A DNA stretch of 64,000 nt from positions 4,030,001-4,094,000 of the forward strand of contig NZ_CP054839.1 in the NCBI RefSeq assembly GCF_018141105.1, read 5' to 3'. This document shows, piece after piece, positions 34,287-42,813 of the stretch. How positions within the stretch are numbered: the stretch's first letter is position 1; every line of letters begins with the position of its first letter. The notes under the pieces were generated by a model, which saw only the letters and a program-made list of their open reading frames with translations, had not been told where the DNA came from and did no database searches. The position numbers and the translations under genes are program-made. This DNA comes from Saccharopolyspora erythraea. GTDB lineage: Bacteria > Actinomycetota > Actinomycetes > Mycobacteriales > Pseudonocardiaceae.

Positions 34287-36710
34287 TCACGCGTCGGTCC
34301 TCATCGGACTGTCCGGCCGCGCGGGCCGGCGGTTCGACGCGGTGAACGCCAGGCCGCGTTCGGAGAGGACGTCGCGCTGCCAACCGAGGCCGGCCAGCCC
34401 GAGGCCGTCGCCCTCGTTGTTGTGCGCCAGCTGGACCGTGCAGAGGTTGATGGCCGCCGGCTCGGTCAGAAGAGCCGCCAGCTCGCCGGGATCGGCGGAG
34501 ATGATCCGCCGGTGGCGGACGGTGACGTCGTCGACGTGCCGGGTCCAGTCGTCGTCGACGAAGCTCAGCACGCCGGTCTGCGCGCTGACCGCCGACGGGC
34601 GGTGTGCTTCCCGGTAGGTGCGAATGATGGAGTGGCCGCCGTTGACGCACCGGAAGACCGTGAGGTTGCCGCGGTGCGGGCGGCCGTCCGCCGCGATCTG
34701 CTGCACCAGCGTCGGCAGGATGTCGGGCACCATCGCCCACGCGCCGTCACCGACGAAGGCCAGCACGTTGTCGTCGCGGGTGAGCGCGATCGCGGGCACC
34801 GACTGCAGCGCGTCGCCCATCAGCGCCCGCCCGGCCCAGCCGGAGAACCCGGGGCCGGTCCTCGGCAGGTCGCAGACCGCCGAGAGCCCGGCTCGTCCGA
34901 CGTCGTAGACGCCGGTGTAGTGGTAGCCGCGTTCGCGGATCAGCTCGTCGAGGACGTCGTGCAGCTGCCGGAAGAAGTAGTTCGGGGTCATCGGCAGCGC
35001 CGGTACCAGCCCGACGACGTCGGAGAAGGAGTCCCTCGTGGACTCGATCGCCGCACGCCGCGCCGCCAGCACCCGGGGATCGACGTCGACGCGCTCCAGG
35101 AGTGCGGTGAGCAGTTCGGGGGCCGGGCAGGCCAGGCCGAGGTCGGTGAACGGGGCGTGGTCGCGGTCGTCCTCGGCCACCTGCACGATCCGGGACCGCT
35201 GGAGGCTGCGGGGCGAGAGCAGGGTGTCGATCTCCTCGATCCGGCTGCCGAGGAACAGCAGCGCCTGCTCGTCGGCGGGACGCGGGCGGTCGTCGTGGTG
35301 CAGGAACTCGTGGACTCGCGGCGATGTTCCGTACAGGCTCATGGTTCCGAGGTACTCGGGAACGCGGATTCCCCCGTGGTACCGGGAAACCACGCCCGGC
35401 TGCGTCAGGGAGTCCGCCAACGCCAGACCTGTCCGGCGCGCGAGCTCCCGCAACCGGTCGGCAGCTCCGGGGCGCAGCGCGCCGGGCTGGCACAGCAGCC
35501 GGACGGGTTCGCCTTCGAGCAGCCGCAGCAGTTCGGAGAATCCGGGCACCACGGCCGACGCCCGCGCGGGAGCGGGCTCCCCGCGGGTGATCTCGACGGG
35601 TTTGGCGCTGTCGAGGACCTCCTTGGTCGCGAACAGCACGACCGGCCCCTGACCGGCGTCATACGCGGCGAAGGCGGCCGACAGGCCCTCGGCCATGCGG
35701 GAGGTGTGGTCGATGTGCACCACGGGCAGTCCCCTGGCCCGGACCACCTCGCGGGAGTCCTCCGCGGCGCTGATCGTGCCCTGGAACGGGTACCACTGGC
35801 CGGGCTTGGAGTCGGCGCACAGGATGAAGCCCTTCGCCCGCGCCGAACGCAGGTTGGCCAGCGTCCCCCGGAGCTCGTCGATCATCCCGCTGGTCACCAC
35901 GACCAGCCCGGGAGCGCCGTCGAGTTGCCAGCGCGCGTGCATCGCGCACGCCAGGCTGTGCTCGCTCGGCCCCCGCAGCACCGGGTTCCCGTTCGCGGAC
36001 GCGTGGCTCTCAAGGTCGTCGATCGCGCGCGCGACGACCGAGCCCGTGTAGCAGTGCAGCCCCCAGGCGGTGCCGGCCCGCTCGTCGAGGAAGCCGGCGA
36101 TCGCGGTGGCCAGCGTCGTCGGCGGCACCGGGACGTGCAGCCGTGACATCTGCTCCAGCTGCACCGAGTCGGTGAACGAGCAGACCAGGTCGGCCACGGC
36201 GGCCCAGGGCACCGGTGCGGGCCAGCGCGGCGCGAACGCGCCGAGGCCGATGCGGGCCTGCGCGGGCGGATCGGTGTGCAGCTGGACGGTTGCGGGGGAG
36301 GGGGCGAAGCGCACCCGCTCGGGCAGGGCGGCGGTGAGCTTGGCCAAGCGCTCCTCGACGCGGGCCGCCGCCTCGATCGCCGAGTTCCGGAACTCGCGGT
36401 GGTCGAGCACCAGCAGGGTCAGCGTCGCCGGGCGCGGGTCCGGGTCGGCCGCCAGCTTCGCGGCCAGGTCGTCCAGCGACTCGGCGACGACGAGCCCGGG
36501 CTCGGCCTCGGGCACCGCGAGGTCGAGGAACCTGCGTGCCCGGCGGACCACCTCCCGCAGCTGTGCGGGTTGCGGGGCGTTGCCGGCCTCTCCGGTCAGG
36601 TGCTCCAGCGCCGCGGATGCGGATTCGGCGCAGCCGCGACTGGTGCCGTCGGCGACCACCGCGAGGAGCAGGCGGCGCGAAGTTGCCTGCGAGTCGTGCT
36701 CAACGGCCAT
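34287..36710 (-). CDS. PigD-like thiamine diphosphate enzyme (predicted Stetter-type acetyl transfer)
   Basis: This is an 807-residue ThDP-dependent enzyme. The Pyr-binding domain has GPSEHSLACAM with Glu250 at the cofactor-activating position; the PP domain has VGDGAW (GDG at 654-656) with the partner Asn690 about 34 residues on, in VNGGHS. Length, its place directly before a PigE-like gene and the overall pattern fit PigD, which decarboxylates pyruvate and adds the acetyl unit 1,4 to an alpha,beta-unsaturated acceptor. A PigD homologue of Saccharopolyspora erythraea (SeAAS) is, as I recall, reported to do Stetter-type chemistry. The ATG has AAGGAG 10 bases upstream. It is the first gene of the operon, 40 bp below the shared operator. 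An acetolactate-synthase-like role is the main alternative. Confidence 0.9.
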   Translation of the reverse strand: MAVEHDSQATSRRLLLAVVADGTSRGCAESASAALEHLTGEAGNAPQPAQLREVVRRARRFLDLAVPEAEPGLVVAESLDDLAAKLAADPDPRPATLTLLVLDHREFRNSAIEAAARVEERLAKLTAALPERVRFAPSPATVQLHTDPPAQARIGLGAFAPRWPAPVPWAAVADLVCSFTDSVQLEQMSRLHVPVPPTTLATAIAGFLDERAGTAWGLHCYTGSVVARAIDDLESHASANGNPVLRGPSEHSLACAMHARWQLDGAPGLVVVTSGMIDELRGTLANLRSARAKGFILCADSKPGQWYPFQGTISAAEDSREVVRARGLPVVHIDHTSRMAEGLSAAFAAYDAGQGPVVLFATKEVLDSAKPVEITRGEPAPARASAVVPGFSELLRLLEGEPVRLLCQPGALRPGAADRLRELARRTGLALADSLTQPGVVSRYHGGIRVPEYLGTMSLYGTSPRVHEFLHHDDRPRPADEQALLFLGSRIEEIDTLLSPRSLQRSRIVQVAEDDRDHAPFTDLGLACPAPELLTALLERVDVDPRVLAARRAAIESTRDSFSDVVGLVPALPMTPNYFFRQLHDVLDELIRERGYHYTGVYDVGRAGLSAVCDLPRTGPGFSGWAGRALMGDALQSVPAIALTRDDNVLAFVGDGAWAMVPDILPTLVQQIAADGRPHRGNLTVFRCVNGGHSIIRTYREAHRPSAVSAQTGVLSFVDDDWTRHVDDVTVRHRRIISADPGELAALLTEPAAINLCTVQLAHNNEGDGLGLAGLGWQRDVLSERGLAFTASNRRPARPDSPMRTDA

Positions 36711-37198
36711 GCGGCGGCCTCTCCTTCGGTTCGGGCACGACCACGGACGTCGTTACCAAAGCACTAGAGCGATACTCTAGTCAAGCACTCTGGTGGCCGG
36801 ATCGGGCGGGGTGTCGCGGCGCCCGGAAGTCACCTGCATGGGCTCACCAGTGAATCGATACAGAAAGCCGAAGCCATGTACTCGTGGCGCGTCCGGGTCC
36901 GATGCGGACCGAGAGTGCGTGACCACCGAGCGTGACCACGCGCCTGCTGTCGATCCCGGCTCACGGCCGCAGGTGCGGGAGCGCGGGAGCACCGCGCGCG
37001 GCGGGAAGGACGCCGATCCCGGTGATCGGGCGCCCGGCGGCCCTTCCACATGCGCCGTCTCGCGGAGTAGGAACGCACAGGCCAGTGATCGCACCGGGCC
37101 GCGCGGGGCCGGGTGTCGGCCCCCTTCGTCCATGACGGTGAGTTAGATTGATGTCCACCCCCTCCCCCCTCCCGATCCGGCGCGACGCAAGGAGCCAC
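36711..37198. other. Intergenic region between divergent PigD-like and TetR genes
   Basis: These 488 bp hold the strongest copy of the shared element at the PigD-like side (36750-36781) and an AAGGAG site for the TetR start. A TTGACT box (complement strand, 36779-36784) overlaps the operator and may be the -35 of the operon. I see no convincing gene in the remaining 400 bp. Confidence 0.7.
36750..36781 (-). promoter_or_regulatory. Shared CTAG-rich regulatory element, copy 1 (PigD-like operon)
   Basis: On the minus strand the first 19 bases are ACTAGAGTATCGCTCTAGT, a perfect inverted repeat with 7-bp arms and a 5-bp spacer (36763-36781). The element ends 39 bp before the PigD-like start. CTAG is rare in this DNA, and the same layout recurs upstream of at least five other genes. 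Confidence 0.82.
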
Positions 37199-37804
37199 AT
37201 GGCCGCGAAGAAGGCTAAGGGTGCCGCTGACAAGATCCTCGACGCTGCGCTGGTCCTGTTCGTCGAGCGCGGGTACTCCAGCGCCACTATGGACATGATC
37301 GCCAAGAAGGCGGGAGTCGCGGTCCAGACGGTGTACTTCACCTTCCAGAACAAGACCAACATCCTGAAGCGGCTGATCGACCTCACCGTCGCCGGTGACG
37401 ACGAGCCGGTGCCCACCCTGGAGCGGGCCTGGGTGCGCGAGGTGATCGAGGAGCCCGACCCGGTCCGCCACCTCGAGCTCCAGGTGAAGGGGACCGCCAA
37501 GGTCTACCGGCGGGTCGCGTCGCTGCTCAACGTGCTGTCCAGGGCCTCCGACACCGACCCGACCGTGGCCGAGCTGTGGTCCAACAACCAGGAGCAGCGC
37601 CGCATCGTGCAACGCCGTTTCCTGCTGGCGCTGCGCAAGAAGCAAGCGCTGCCCAAGGGGCTGACGTTGCAGCGCGCGGTGGACATCTCGTTCACGATCC
37701 TGGGGCCGGAGGTGTTCGAGCTGCTCGTGGTCGACCGCGGCTGGTCGGTTCCGGAGTGGGAGCGCTGGGCGGTGAGCACCCTGCGCTTCCACCTCCTGAG
37801 CTGA
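37199..37804 (+). CDS. TetR-family regulator (candidate regulator of the shared element)
   Basis: This 201-residue TetR-type protein has an N-terminal helix-turn-helix (ILDAALVLFVERG, MDMIAKKAGVAVQTVYFTF). I chose ATG 37199 because AAGGAG lies five bases upstream and the upstream residues are proline-rich noise. The ligand-binding domain (about 70-201) is not assignable to a ligand. It is divergent from the PigD-like operon and sits in the middle of the group of genes that share the 32-bp element, whose best copy is an inverted repeat of the size a TetR dimer binds. Inference: it represses that set until a pathway intermediate binds. Confidence 0.9.
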   Translation: MAAKKAKGAADKILDAALVLFVERGYSSATMDMIAKKAGVAVQTVYFTFQNKTNILKRLIDLTVAGDDEPVPTLERAWVREVIEEPDPVRHLELQVKGTAKVYRRVASLLNVLSRASDTDPTVAELWSNNQEQRRIVQRRFLLALRKKQALPKGLTLQRAVDISFTILGPEVFELLVVDRGWSVPEWERWAVSTLRFHLLS

Positions 37805-37865
37805 GCGCGCCTGCCGAGCCGGCCGCGGACGGCGTCGGGAGCGGGGGAGTCGCGCCGGGAGTCGG

Positions 37866-38909
37866 TCACAGCGGACCGACCGCGCCGGTGAGCTGTGCCA
37901 GTGTGAGGGTGAGGAAGAAGTTCCCCCACACCGTCTCCACGGACTCGGTGCCGTCCGGGCCGGTGCGGTAGCTGCCGTGCAGCAGCGCCCCGGTCCCGGT
38001 GAGGTGCTCGCCGACCAGCGCGTCGACGGTGGCCATCGCGAAGTCCCGGTAGCGGCGACCGGACTCGCACCTGCGCCCGAGCGTGATCAGCGCCGACGCG
38101 CTGATCGCCGCCGCCGAGGTGTCCAGGGCGGCGGGCGGGCCGTCCGTGCGGTCCGGTGGCGGCTGGTGCGGCCGGGTTCTGAGCCAGTGCTCGGCGACCG
38201 CGTGCGCGAACGGCAGGTACGCGCCGTCCAGTGCGGTCGCGGCCTCGGCGAGGCCCAGCAGTGCCCACGCCTGTCCCCGCGACCAGGTGCCGGGGCGCGG
38301 CTCTGGGCGGAGCTGCGAGGTCGCTTCATCCCAGCGCAGGTGCGCCGACACCGCGCCGCCGGCGTTGAGGCAGAGCCGGACGTGCTCGTCGAGGTGGGAG
38401 CGGGCAAGGGCGGTGTGAGCACCGTCCGCCCATGGCAGCAGCCGCACGAGCGCGGCCAGCGGGTCCACGAAGGACTCGCGCAGCCCGGCGTCCCCGGTGC
38501 CGAACGCCGTGCCCATCGGGATGATGCCCAGCTCCGGCCGGAAGTCCGCCGCGAGCGCCTTGGCGCCGATGTGCGCGACCTCGGCGGCCCGCGCGTCGCC
38601 GGTGAGCAGGTGTCCGAGCGCCGCGCCGTACCAGAACGTCATGGCCCTGGTCGACGTGGAGTCGTCGGCGCGCGGCAGCAGCGACTCCGTCCAGTCCGAG
38701 GCCGTCCGCAGGTGTGCTCGTTCGCCGGTGACGGCGGCGCGCAGCCACAGCAGGCCCACCCAGAATCCGCCCGTCCACGAACCCCGGCGCGAGGTGGTCC
38801 AGGTGTCGCCGGGATGCCGCGCGAACATCGGGAACCGGTCGCCGACCTCCTCCAGCGTGGTCCGCACCCCGAGCAGTGATCGTTCCAGTGCTCGTTCGTA
38901 GCCGGCCAT
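37866..38909 (-). CDS. Glycoside hydrolase family 88-like protein (unsaturated glucuronyl hydrolase)
   Basis: This 347-residue protein has the (alpha/alpha)6-barrel signature of GH88: TWTTSRRGSWTGGFWVG near the start, GTWSRGQAWALLGLAEA in the middle and ALDTSAAAISASALI later. Family members hydrate the enol ether of unsaturated uronic acid residues left by polysaccharide lyases. No lyase or sugar transporter lies next to it, no export signal is visible, and its 5' side faces the shared element at 39101. It may be unrelated to the pathway, or act on a small glycoside. Confidence 0.85.
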   Translation of the reverse strand: MAGYERALERSLLGVRTTLEEVGDRFPMFARHPGDTWTTSRRGSWTGGFWVGLLWLRAAVTGERAHLRTASDWTESLLPRADDSTSTRAMTFWYGAALGHLLTGDARAAEVAHIGAKALAADFRPELGIIPMGTAFGTGDAGLRESFVDPLAALVRLLPWADGAHTALARSHLDEHVRLCLNAGGAVSAHLRWDEATSQLRPEPRPGTWSRGQAWALLGLAEAATALDGAYLPFAHAVAEHWLRTRPHQPPPDRTDGPPAALDTSAAAISASALITLGRRCESGRRYRDFAMATVDALVGEHLTGTGALLHGSYRTGPDGTESVETVWGNFFLTLTLAQLTGAVGPL

Positions 38910-39247
38910 CGCTCACCATCCCCCGGAATCGGCGTTCCCGCCGACGGACTGTAGTGGCGCTCCAGCGCGTTGGTCCAGTTGGTTTGAGCCACTCGTGACC
39001 GGACCGTGCCCGGTTCCGGCGCGGTCCGCGGGCTCCAGACGTCGTAATCGGCGAGAGTTTCGGCGGAGGTGGCCGACTGAGCTGGTCACGGCGTTGCTTG
39101 ACTAGACCACAACTCTAGTGCTCTACTCCCAGCGCGGTTCGCCGAGTGCGCGGGAATCCGCGCAGGCACCGGTCGGCCGACACCGGTACGACCGCCGTTT
39201 TCCGTATCCACTGGGGACCGGATTTCCTTTGCTGGGGAGGTAACCGC
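38910..39247. other. Intergenic region with shared element
   Basis: These 338 bp separate the GH88-like gene from the CoA-transferase gene. They hold copy 2 of the shared element at 39101-39132 and a GGGGAGG ribosome site just before 39248. Nothing else gene-like was seen. Confidence 0.7.
39101..39132 (+). promoter_or_regulatory. Shared CTAG-rich regulatory element, copy 2 (CoA-transferase operon)
   Basis: It begins ACTAGACCACAACTCTAGT, which keeps the 19-bp inverted geometry (arms ACTAGAC and CTCTAGT). A TTGACT box at 39098-39103 overlaps it, as at copy 1. The next gene starts at 39248. Confidence 0.8.
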
Positions 39248-41149
39248 GTGACCGCAGGCCCGTCCCTCAACGCGGTGCAGGATCTTGCTCCGTTCGACCA
39301 CGGCCCGCTTTCGGGCATGCAGTATGCGCGCGGCGAGGTATTTCCGACCGGATTCGGGGTGTCGCAGCGCGTGATAGACGCGCATCTCGGCCTGCTCGGC
39401 GCCAGAAGAGCTGTCGCTGAGCAGTGCGATCCCGGCGTCACCACCCTCTCAGGCCTGGACGGCTCCGTCGAGCTGCGGTTGCGCGGGGTCTGCGGTGCCG
39501 ACCCGGACCGGACGTTCCGCGAAAGCACCGCGCAGGCTCGGTGCGGCCTGATGTCGGTGCACAGCCGCGCCGAACCCGTCGTCCGCCGCATCGGCGTGGA
39601 CTACGCGTCGGTGCTGGCCGGTGTCACCGCGGTGCAGGGAGTGCTCGCCGCGACCCTCGCCCGGCTGCGGGGAGCGCCGGTCGGTGCTGTCGACCTGGCG
39701 CTCGAGCACGCGGCGGTCATGTCCGTCGCGCAGTACATCGGCGCGGCCAGCGCGTCCGAGGACGCCGAGAAGCTGCTGCCGGGGGCACAGGACGGCAGCC
39801 CGCGTCCGCCGTTCGTCTCGTCCGACGGCGTGCTCTTCGAGCTGGAGGCGCTGGACGTCGAGCCGTGGCAGCGGTTCTGGGCCGAGGTCGGCGCGCCGAT
39901 CGAGGCGGTCAGCCGGAGCTGGCGGCCGTTCGTGCTGCGCTATCCCGGTGCGGTCAGCCCGTTGGCCCCCGGGCTCGTCGAGGCGCTGCGCGAGCACGAC
40001 TTCGCGCGCATCACCGAGATCGCGGAGCGGACCGGGATGAGCGTGTGCCGGGTCCGGACGGTGGCCGAGCGCCGCGCGGACCCGGACCTGTGGCCTTCCC
40101 GCGGAAGCGGTGCGCCGTGGGAGTTCGCCCCCGCGGCAGCCCGGGATGAGGGCTCCGCGCACTCCGATCCGCCGGCGGCCGGGGAGCTCCCGCTCGCCGG
40201 CATGCGGATCGTGGAGTCCTCGCGCCGAGTGCAGGGGCCGATGGCCACCCGGCTGCTGTCGTTGCTCGGAGGCGAGATCATCCGCATCGAGCCGCCGGGC
40301 GGCGATCCGCTGCGCGGGATCCCGCCCATGGCGGGGGATGTCTCGGCCCGGTTCGCCGCGCTCAACCACGCCAAGCAGATCGTCGAGATCGACATCAAGG
40401 ACCCCGCGGGGCAGCGGTCGGTGCTGGAGCTGGTCCGCGACGCCGACGTCTTCCTGCACAACTGGGCGCCGGGCAAGGCAGCCCAGCTCGGCCTGGACGC
40501 CGAGCACATGCACGAGGTCAACCCGCGGCTGGTGTACGCCTACGCCTCCGGCTGGGGCAGCGCGCTGGGGGAGCGGCCGCCGCTGGGCACCGACTTCATG
40601 GTGCAGGCGCACGCCGGTGTCGCCGACGCCGTCACGCCCGGCGGCGAGGACCGGCACCCGTCGCTGATGACGCTGCTGGACGTGCTCGGCGGTTTCGTCG
40701 CAGCCGAGGGAATCCTCGCCGGTCTCATCGCGGTGCGGCGCAGCGGTGCGGGCTGCCGCGTCGACACGTCGCTGCTGTCGGCCGCGACGACGCTGCTGGC
40801 GGAGCAACTCGCCGGGGAGACGCCCGAATCCCCCGCGCTGGACGAGGTTTTCCAGACCGCCGACGGACTGCTCGCGGTGTGCGCCGACGAGGACGAGATC
40901 GAGCGCCTGACCGCGGCGACCGGCCTCGCTCCGGCTCCGGGAACAAGGCCGCAGGACCTGGCCGGCCCGCTGCGTACCGCACTGGCCGCGCGGCCGGCCC
41001 ACGAGTGGGAGCAACTGCTTCGCCGCCACGCGGTGCCCGCCGCCCAGGTCGAGATCGACCTCGCCGACCTGCCGCGACGCGAGGACTTCGCAGACGTCTT
41101 CCAGCACCACGGTTGCGCTGTGGTCGCTTCTCCATGGAGGTTCCAGTGA
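39248..41149 (+). CDS. CaiB/BaiF-type (class III) CoA-transferase, double-length
   Basis: This 633-residue protein is much longer than the usual 400 or so. The C-terminal half (about 315-633) is a recognisable class III CoA-transferase: LAGMRIVESSRRVQGP, LLSLLGGEIIRIEPPGGD, VFLHNWAPGKAAQLGL, and Asp449 in LGTDFMVQAHAG at the position of the catalytic Asp. The N-terminal half resembles the distal half of the same fold (SVLAGVTAVQGVLAATLARLRG) but has no obvious catalytic Asp, so this looks like a fused, partly decayed duplication. GTG 39248 follows GGGGAGG. The stop overlaps the next start (GTGA). It probably moves CoA between acyl groups for the ligase and dehydrogenase that follow. Confidence 0.87.
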   Translation: MTAGPSLNAVQDLAPFDHGPLSGMQYARGEVFPTGFGVSQRVIDAHLGLLGARRAVAEQCDPGVTTLSGLDGSVELRLRGVCGADPDRTFRESTAQARCGLMSVHSRAEPVVRRIGVDYASVLAGVTAVQGVLAATLARLRGAPVGAVDLALEHAAVMSVAQYIGAASASEDAEKLLPGAQDGSPRPPFVSSDGVLFELEALDVEPWQRFWAEVGAPIEAVSRSWRPFVLRYPGAVSPLAPGLVEALREHDFARITEIAERTGMSVCRVRTVAERRADPDLWPSRGSGAPWEFAPAAARDEGSAHSDPPAAGELPLAGMRIVESSRRVQGPMATRLLSLLGGEIIRIEPPGGDPLRGIPPMAGDVSARFAALNHAKQIVEIDIKDPAGQRSVLELVRDADVFLHNWAPGKAAQLGLDAEHMHEVNPRLVYAYASGWGSALGERPPLGTDFMVQAHAGVADAVTPGGEDRHPSLMTLLDVLGGFVAAEGILAGLIAVRRSGAGCRVDTSLLSAATTLLAEQLAGETPESPALDEVFQTADGLLAVCADEDEIERLTAATGLAPAPGTRPQDLAGPLRTALAARPAHEWEQLLRRHAVPAAQVEIDLADLPRREDFADVFQHHGCAVVASPWRFQ

Positions 41150-42801
41150 GCACTCTGCCGTTGCCAGACCTCGTACCGCAGCACCTGCGCCGCCTGTGGT
41201 CGGAGGAGGGCATCTACCCGGGCGCGGCCGTGTTCGACCTCTTCCTCGGCAAGACCGCCGCACAACCCGACCAGCCCGCCGTCTTCGACGACGACGGCGT
41301 GACGACCTACGCGCAACTGCGGGAGAAGGCGCTGCGGCTGGCGGCGGGACTGCGCGACCTGGGCGTGCGCCCCGGCGAGGTCGTGGCCTGCCAGCTGCCG
41401 AACTCCGCACTGGCCTGCGCGGTGGAGCTGGCGACCGCGGCACTGGGCGCGACCGTCCTGCCCTTCCCGACCGGGCGGGGCCATCGCGACGTCCTCTCGC
41501 TGCTGCGCCGATCCGGTGCCGTCGTGACCGTGATTCCCGCCCGCTACGGCGACGTCGACCTGGCCGCGACCATGGCGGAGCTGCGACCGGAACTGCCGCA
41601 CCTGCGTCACGTCGTGGTCCACGGCGCGGAAGCTCCGACCACAGTGGACGAGCTGCTCGCCGCCGATCCGGCCGACCCGGACGACCTGCCGAGCCCCGAC
41701 CCCGACACGGCGGTGCGGTACCTGGTTTCCTCGGGCACCGAGTCCGAGCCGAAGATCGTGGCCTACTCGCACAACGCCCTCATCGGGGGCCGGGGACAGT
41801 TCCTGAAGCGGCTGCAGCGGCCGGGGCAGCCGATGCGCGCCATGTTCCTGATCCCGCTCGGATCGTCGTTCGGGTCCTGCTGCACCTTCGGCGTGCTGTG
41901 CGCGCTGGGCGGATCCCTCGTGCTGCAACGCAAGTTCGACCCCGTCCAGGCGCTGCGGGCCATCGGGGAGCACCGGCCCACGCACCTGGCGGGCGTGCCG
42001 ACGATGTTCCAGCGGATGATCGGCAGCCCGGAGTTCGCCGGTACCGACACCTCGTCGCTTCAGGCGCTGATCACCGGCGGCTCGCTGATCGACCCGCAGA
42101 CGGTCGACCGCTGCGTGGCCGACTTCGGCTGCACCCTGATCAACCTCTATGGTTCCGCGGACGGGGTGAACTGCCACAACGGCCTCGACGACCCGCCGCA
42201 CGCGGCGAAGACGACGGTGGGCGTGCCCAACCCGTCGGTCTGCAGCATCCGCATCGTCGACGACTCGGGTGCGGACCTGCCTCCCGGCGAGGTCGGCGAG
42301 GTGCTGGCCCGGGGCCCGATGTCGCCGATGTGCTACGTCAACGCGCCGGAGCTCAACGAGCGCTACCGGACGCCGGACGGCTGGGCACGCACGGGCGACC
42401 TGGGCGTGATCGACCCGGTCGGGCGGCTGCGGCTCAGCGGCCGCAAGCGCGACGTCATCATCCGCGGCGGCTCCAACATCAGTCCCGCGCAGGTCGAGGG
42501 CGTCATCGCCGCGCACCCGTCGGTGCTGAGCGTGGCGTGCGTGCCGGTGCCGTGCCCGGACCTCGGTCAGCGCATCGCCGCCTGTCTGGTCGCGGTACCG
42601 GGTGCCGGGGTGCCCAACGTGGCGGAGCTGGCCGAGTTCCTGCGCGTGCAGGGCCTCGAGCCGCGCAAGTTCCCGGAGGTGCTGCTGGAGATGGACGCCT
42701 TCCCCCTCACACCGGCGGGCAAGGTCGACAAGCGCGCGCTGGCGCGGCAGGCAACCGAGGTTTTCACGGCCACCCGCGGCGACGAGCCGGCCCGGGTCTG
42801 A
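41146..42801 (+). CDS. Acyl-CoA/ACP ligase (ANL superfamily)
   Basis: This is a 551-residue AMP-forming ligase with the phosphate loop SSGTESEPK (195-203), NLYGSADG, RTGDLG, GRKRDVIIRGGSNI and the C-terminal catalytic Lys526 in LTPAGKVDK. The GTG start overlaps the CoA-transferase stop and has GGAGG five bases upstream; an ATG at 41134 is possible but lies on the ribosome site. It should activate a carboxylic acid to a CoA or carrier thioester. The dehydrogenase 12 bp downstream suggests a linear path from free acid to enoyl thioester, like TamT and TamP in tambjamine synthesis. The acyl chain cannot be read from the sequence. Confidence 0.92.
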   Translation: MSTLPLPDLVPQHLRRLWSEEGIYPGAAVFDLFLGKTAAQPDQPAVFDDDGVTTYAQLREKALRLAAGLRDLGVRPGEVVACQLPNSALACAVELATAALGATVLPFPTGRGHRDVLSLLRRSGAVVTVIPARYGDVDLAATMAELRPELPHLRHVVVHGAEAPTTVDELLAADPADPDDLPSPDPDTAVRYLVSSGTESEPKIVAYSHNALIGGRGQFLKRLQRPGQPMRAMFLIPLGSSFGSCCTFGVLCALGGSLVLQRKFDPVQALRAIGEHRPTHLAGVPTMFQRMIGSPEFAGTDTSSLQALITGGSLIDPQTVDRCVADFGCTLINLYGSADGVNCHNGLDDPPHAAKTTVGVPNPSVCSIRIVDDSGADLPPGEVGEVLARGPMSPMCYVNAPELNERYRTPDGWARTGDLGVIDPVGRLRLSGRKRDVIIRGGSNISPAQVEGVIAAHPSVLSVACVPVPCPDLGQRIAACLVAVPGAGVPNVAELAEFLRVQGLEPRKFPEVLLEMDAFPLTPAGKVDKRALARQATEVFTATRGDEPARV

Positions 42802-42813
42802 GGGAGGAGAGCC

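Noticed and set aside
27516-36710. Prodigiosin or tambjamine itself
   Set aside because: No proline adenylation, PCP, MBC-forming or PigC-like condensing genes are in the window, so only the monopyrrole/pyrroline or amine branch is supported.
18784-36710. Reductive release of the PKS chain by the PigE-like fusion
   Set aside because: The PKS ends in an intact thioesterase, and the fusion is in another operon with its own ACP. A link is not excluded but has no support.
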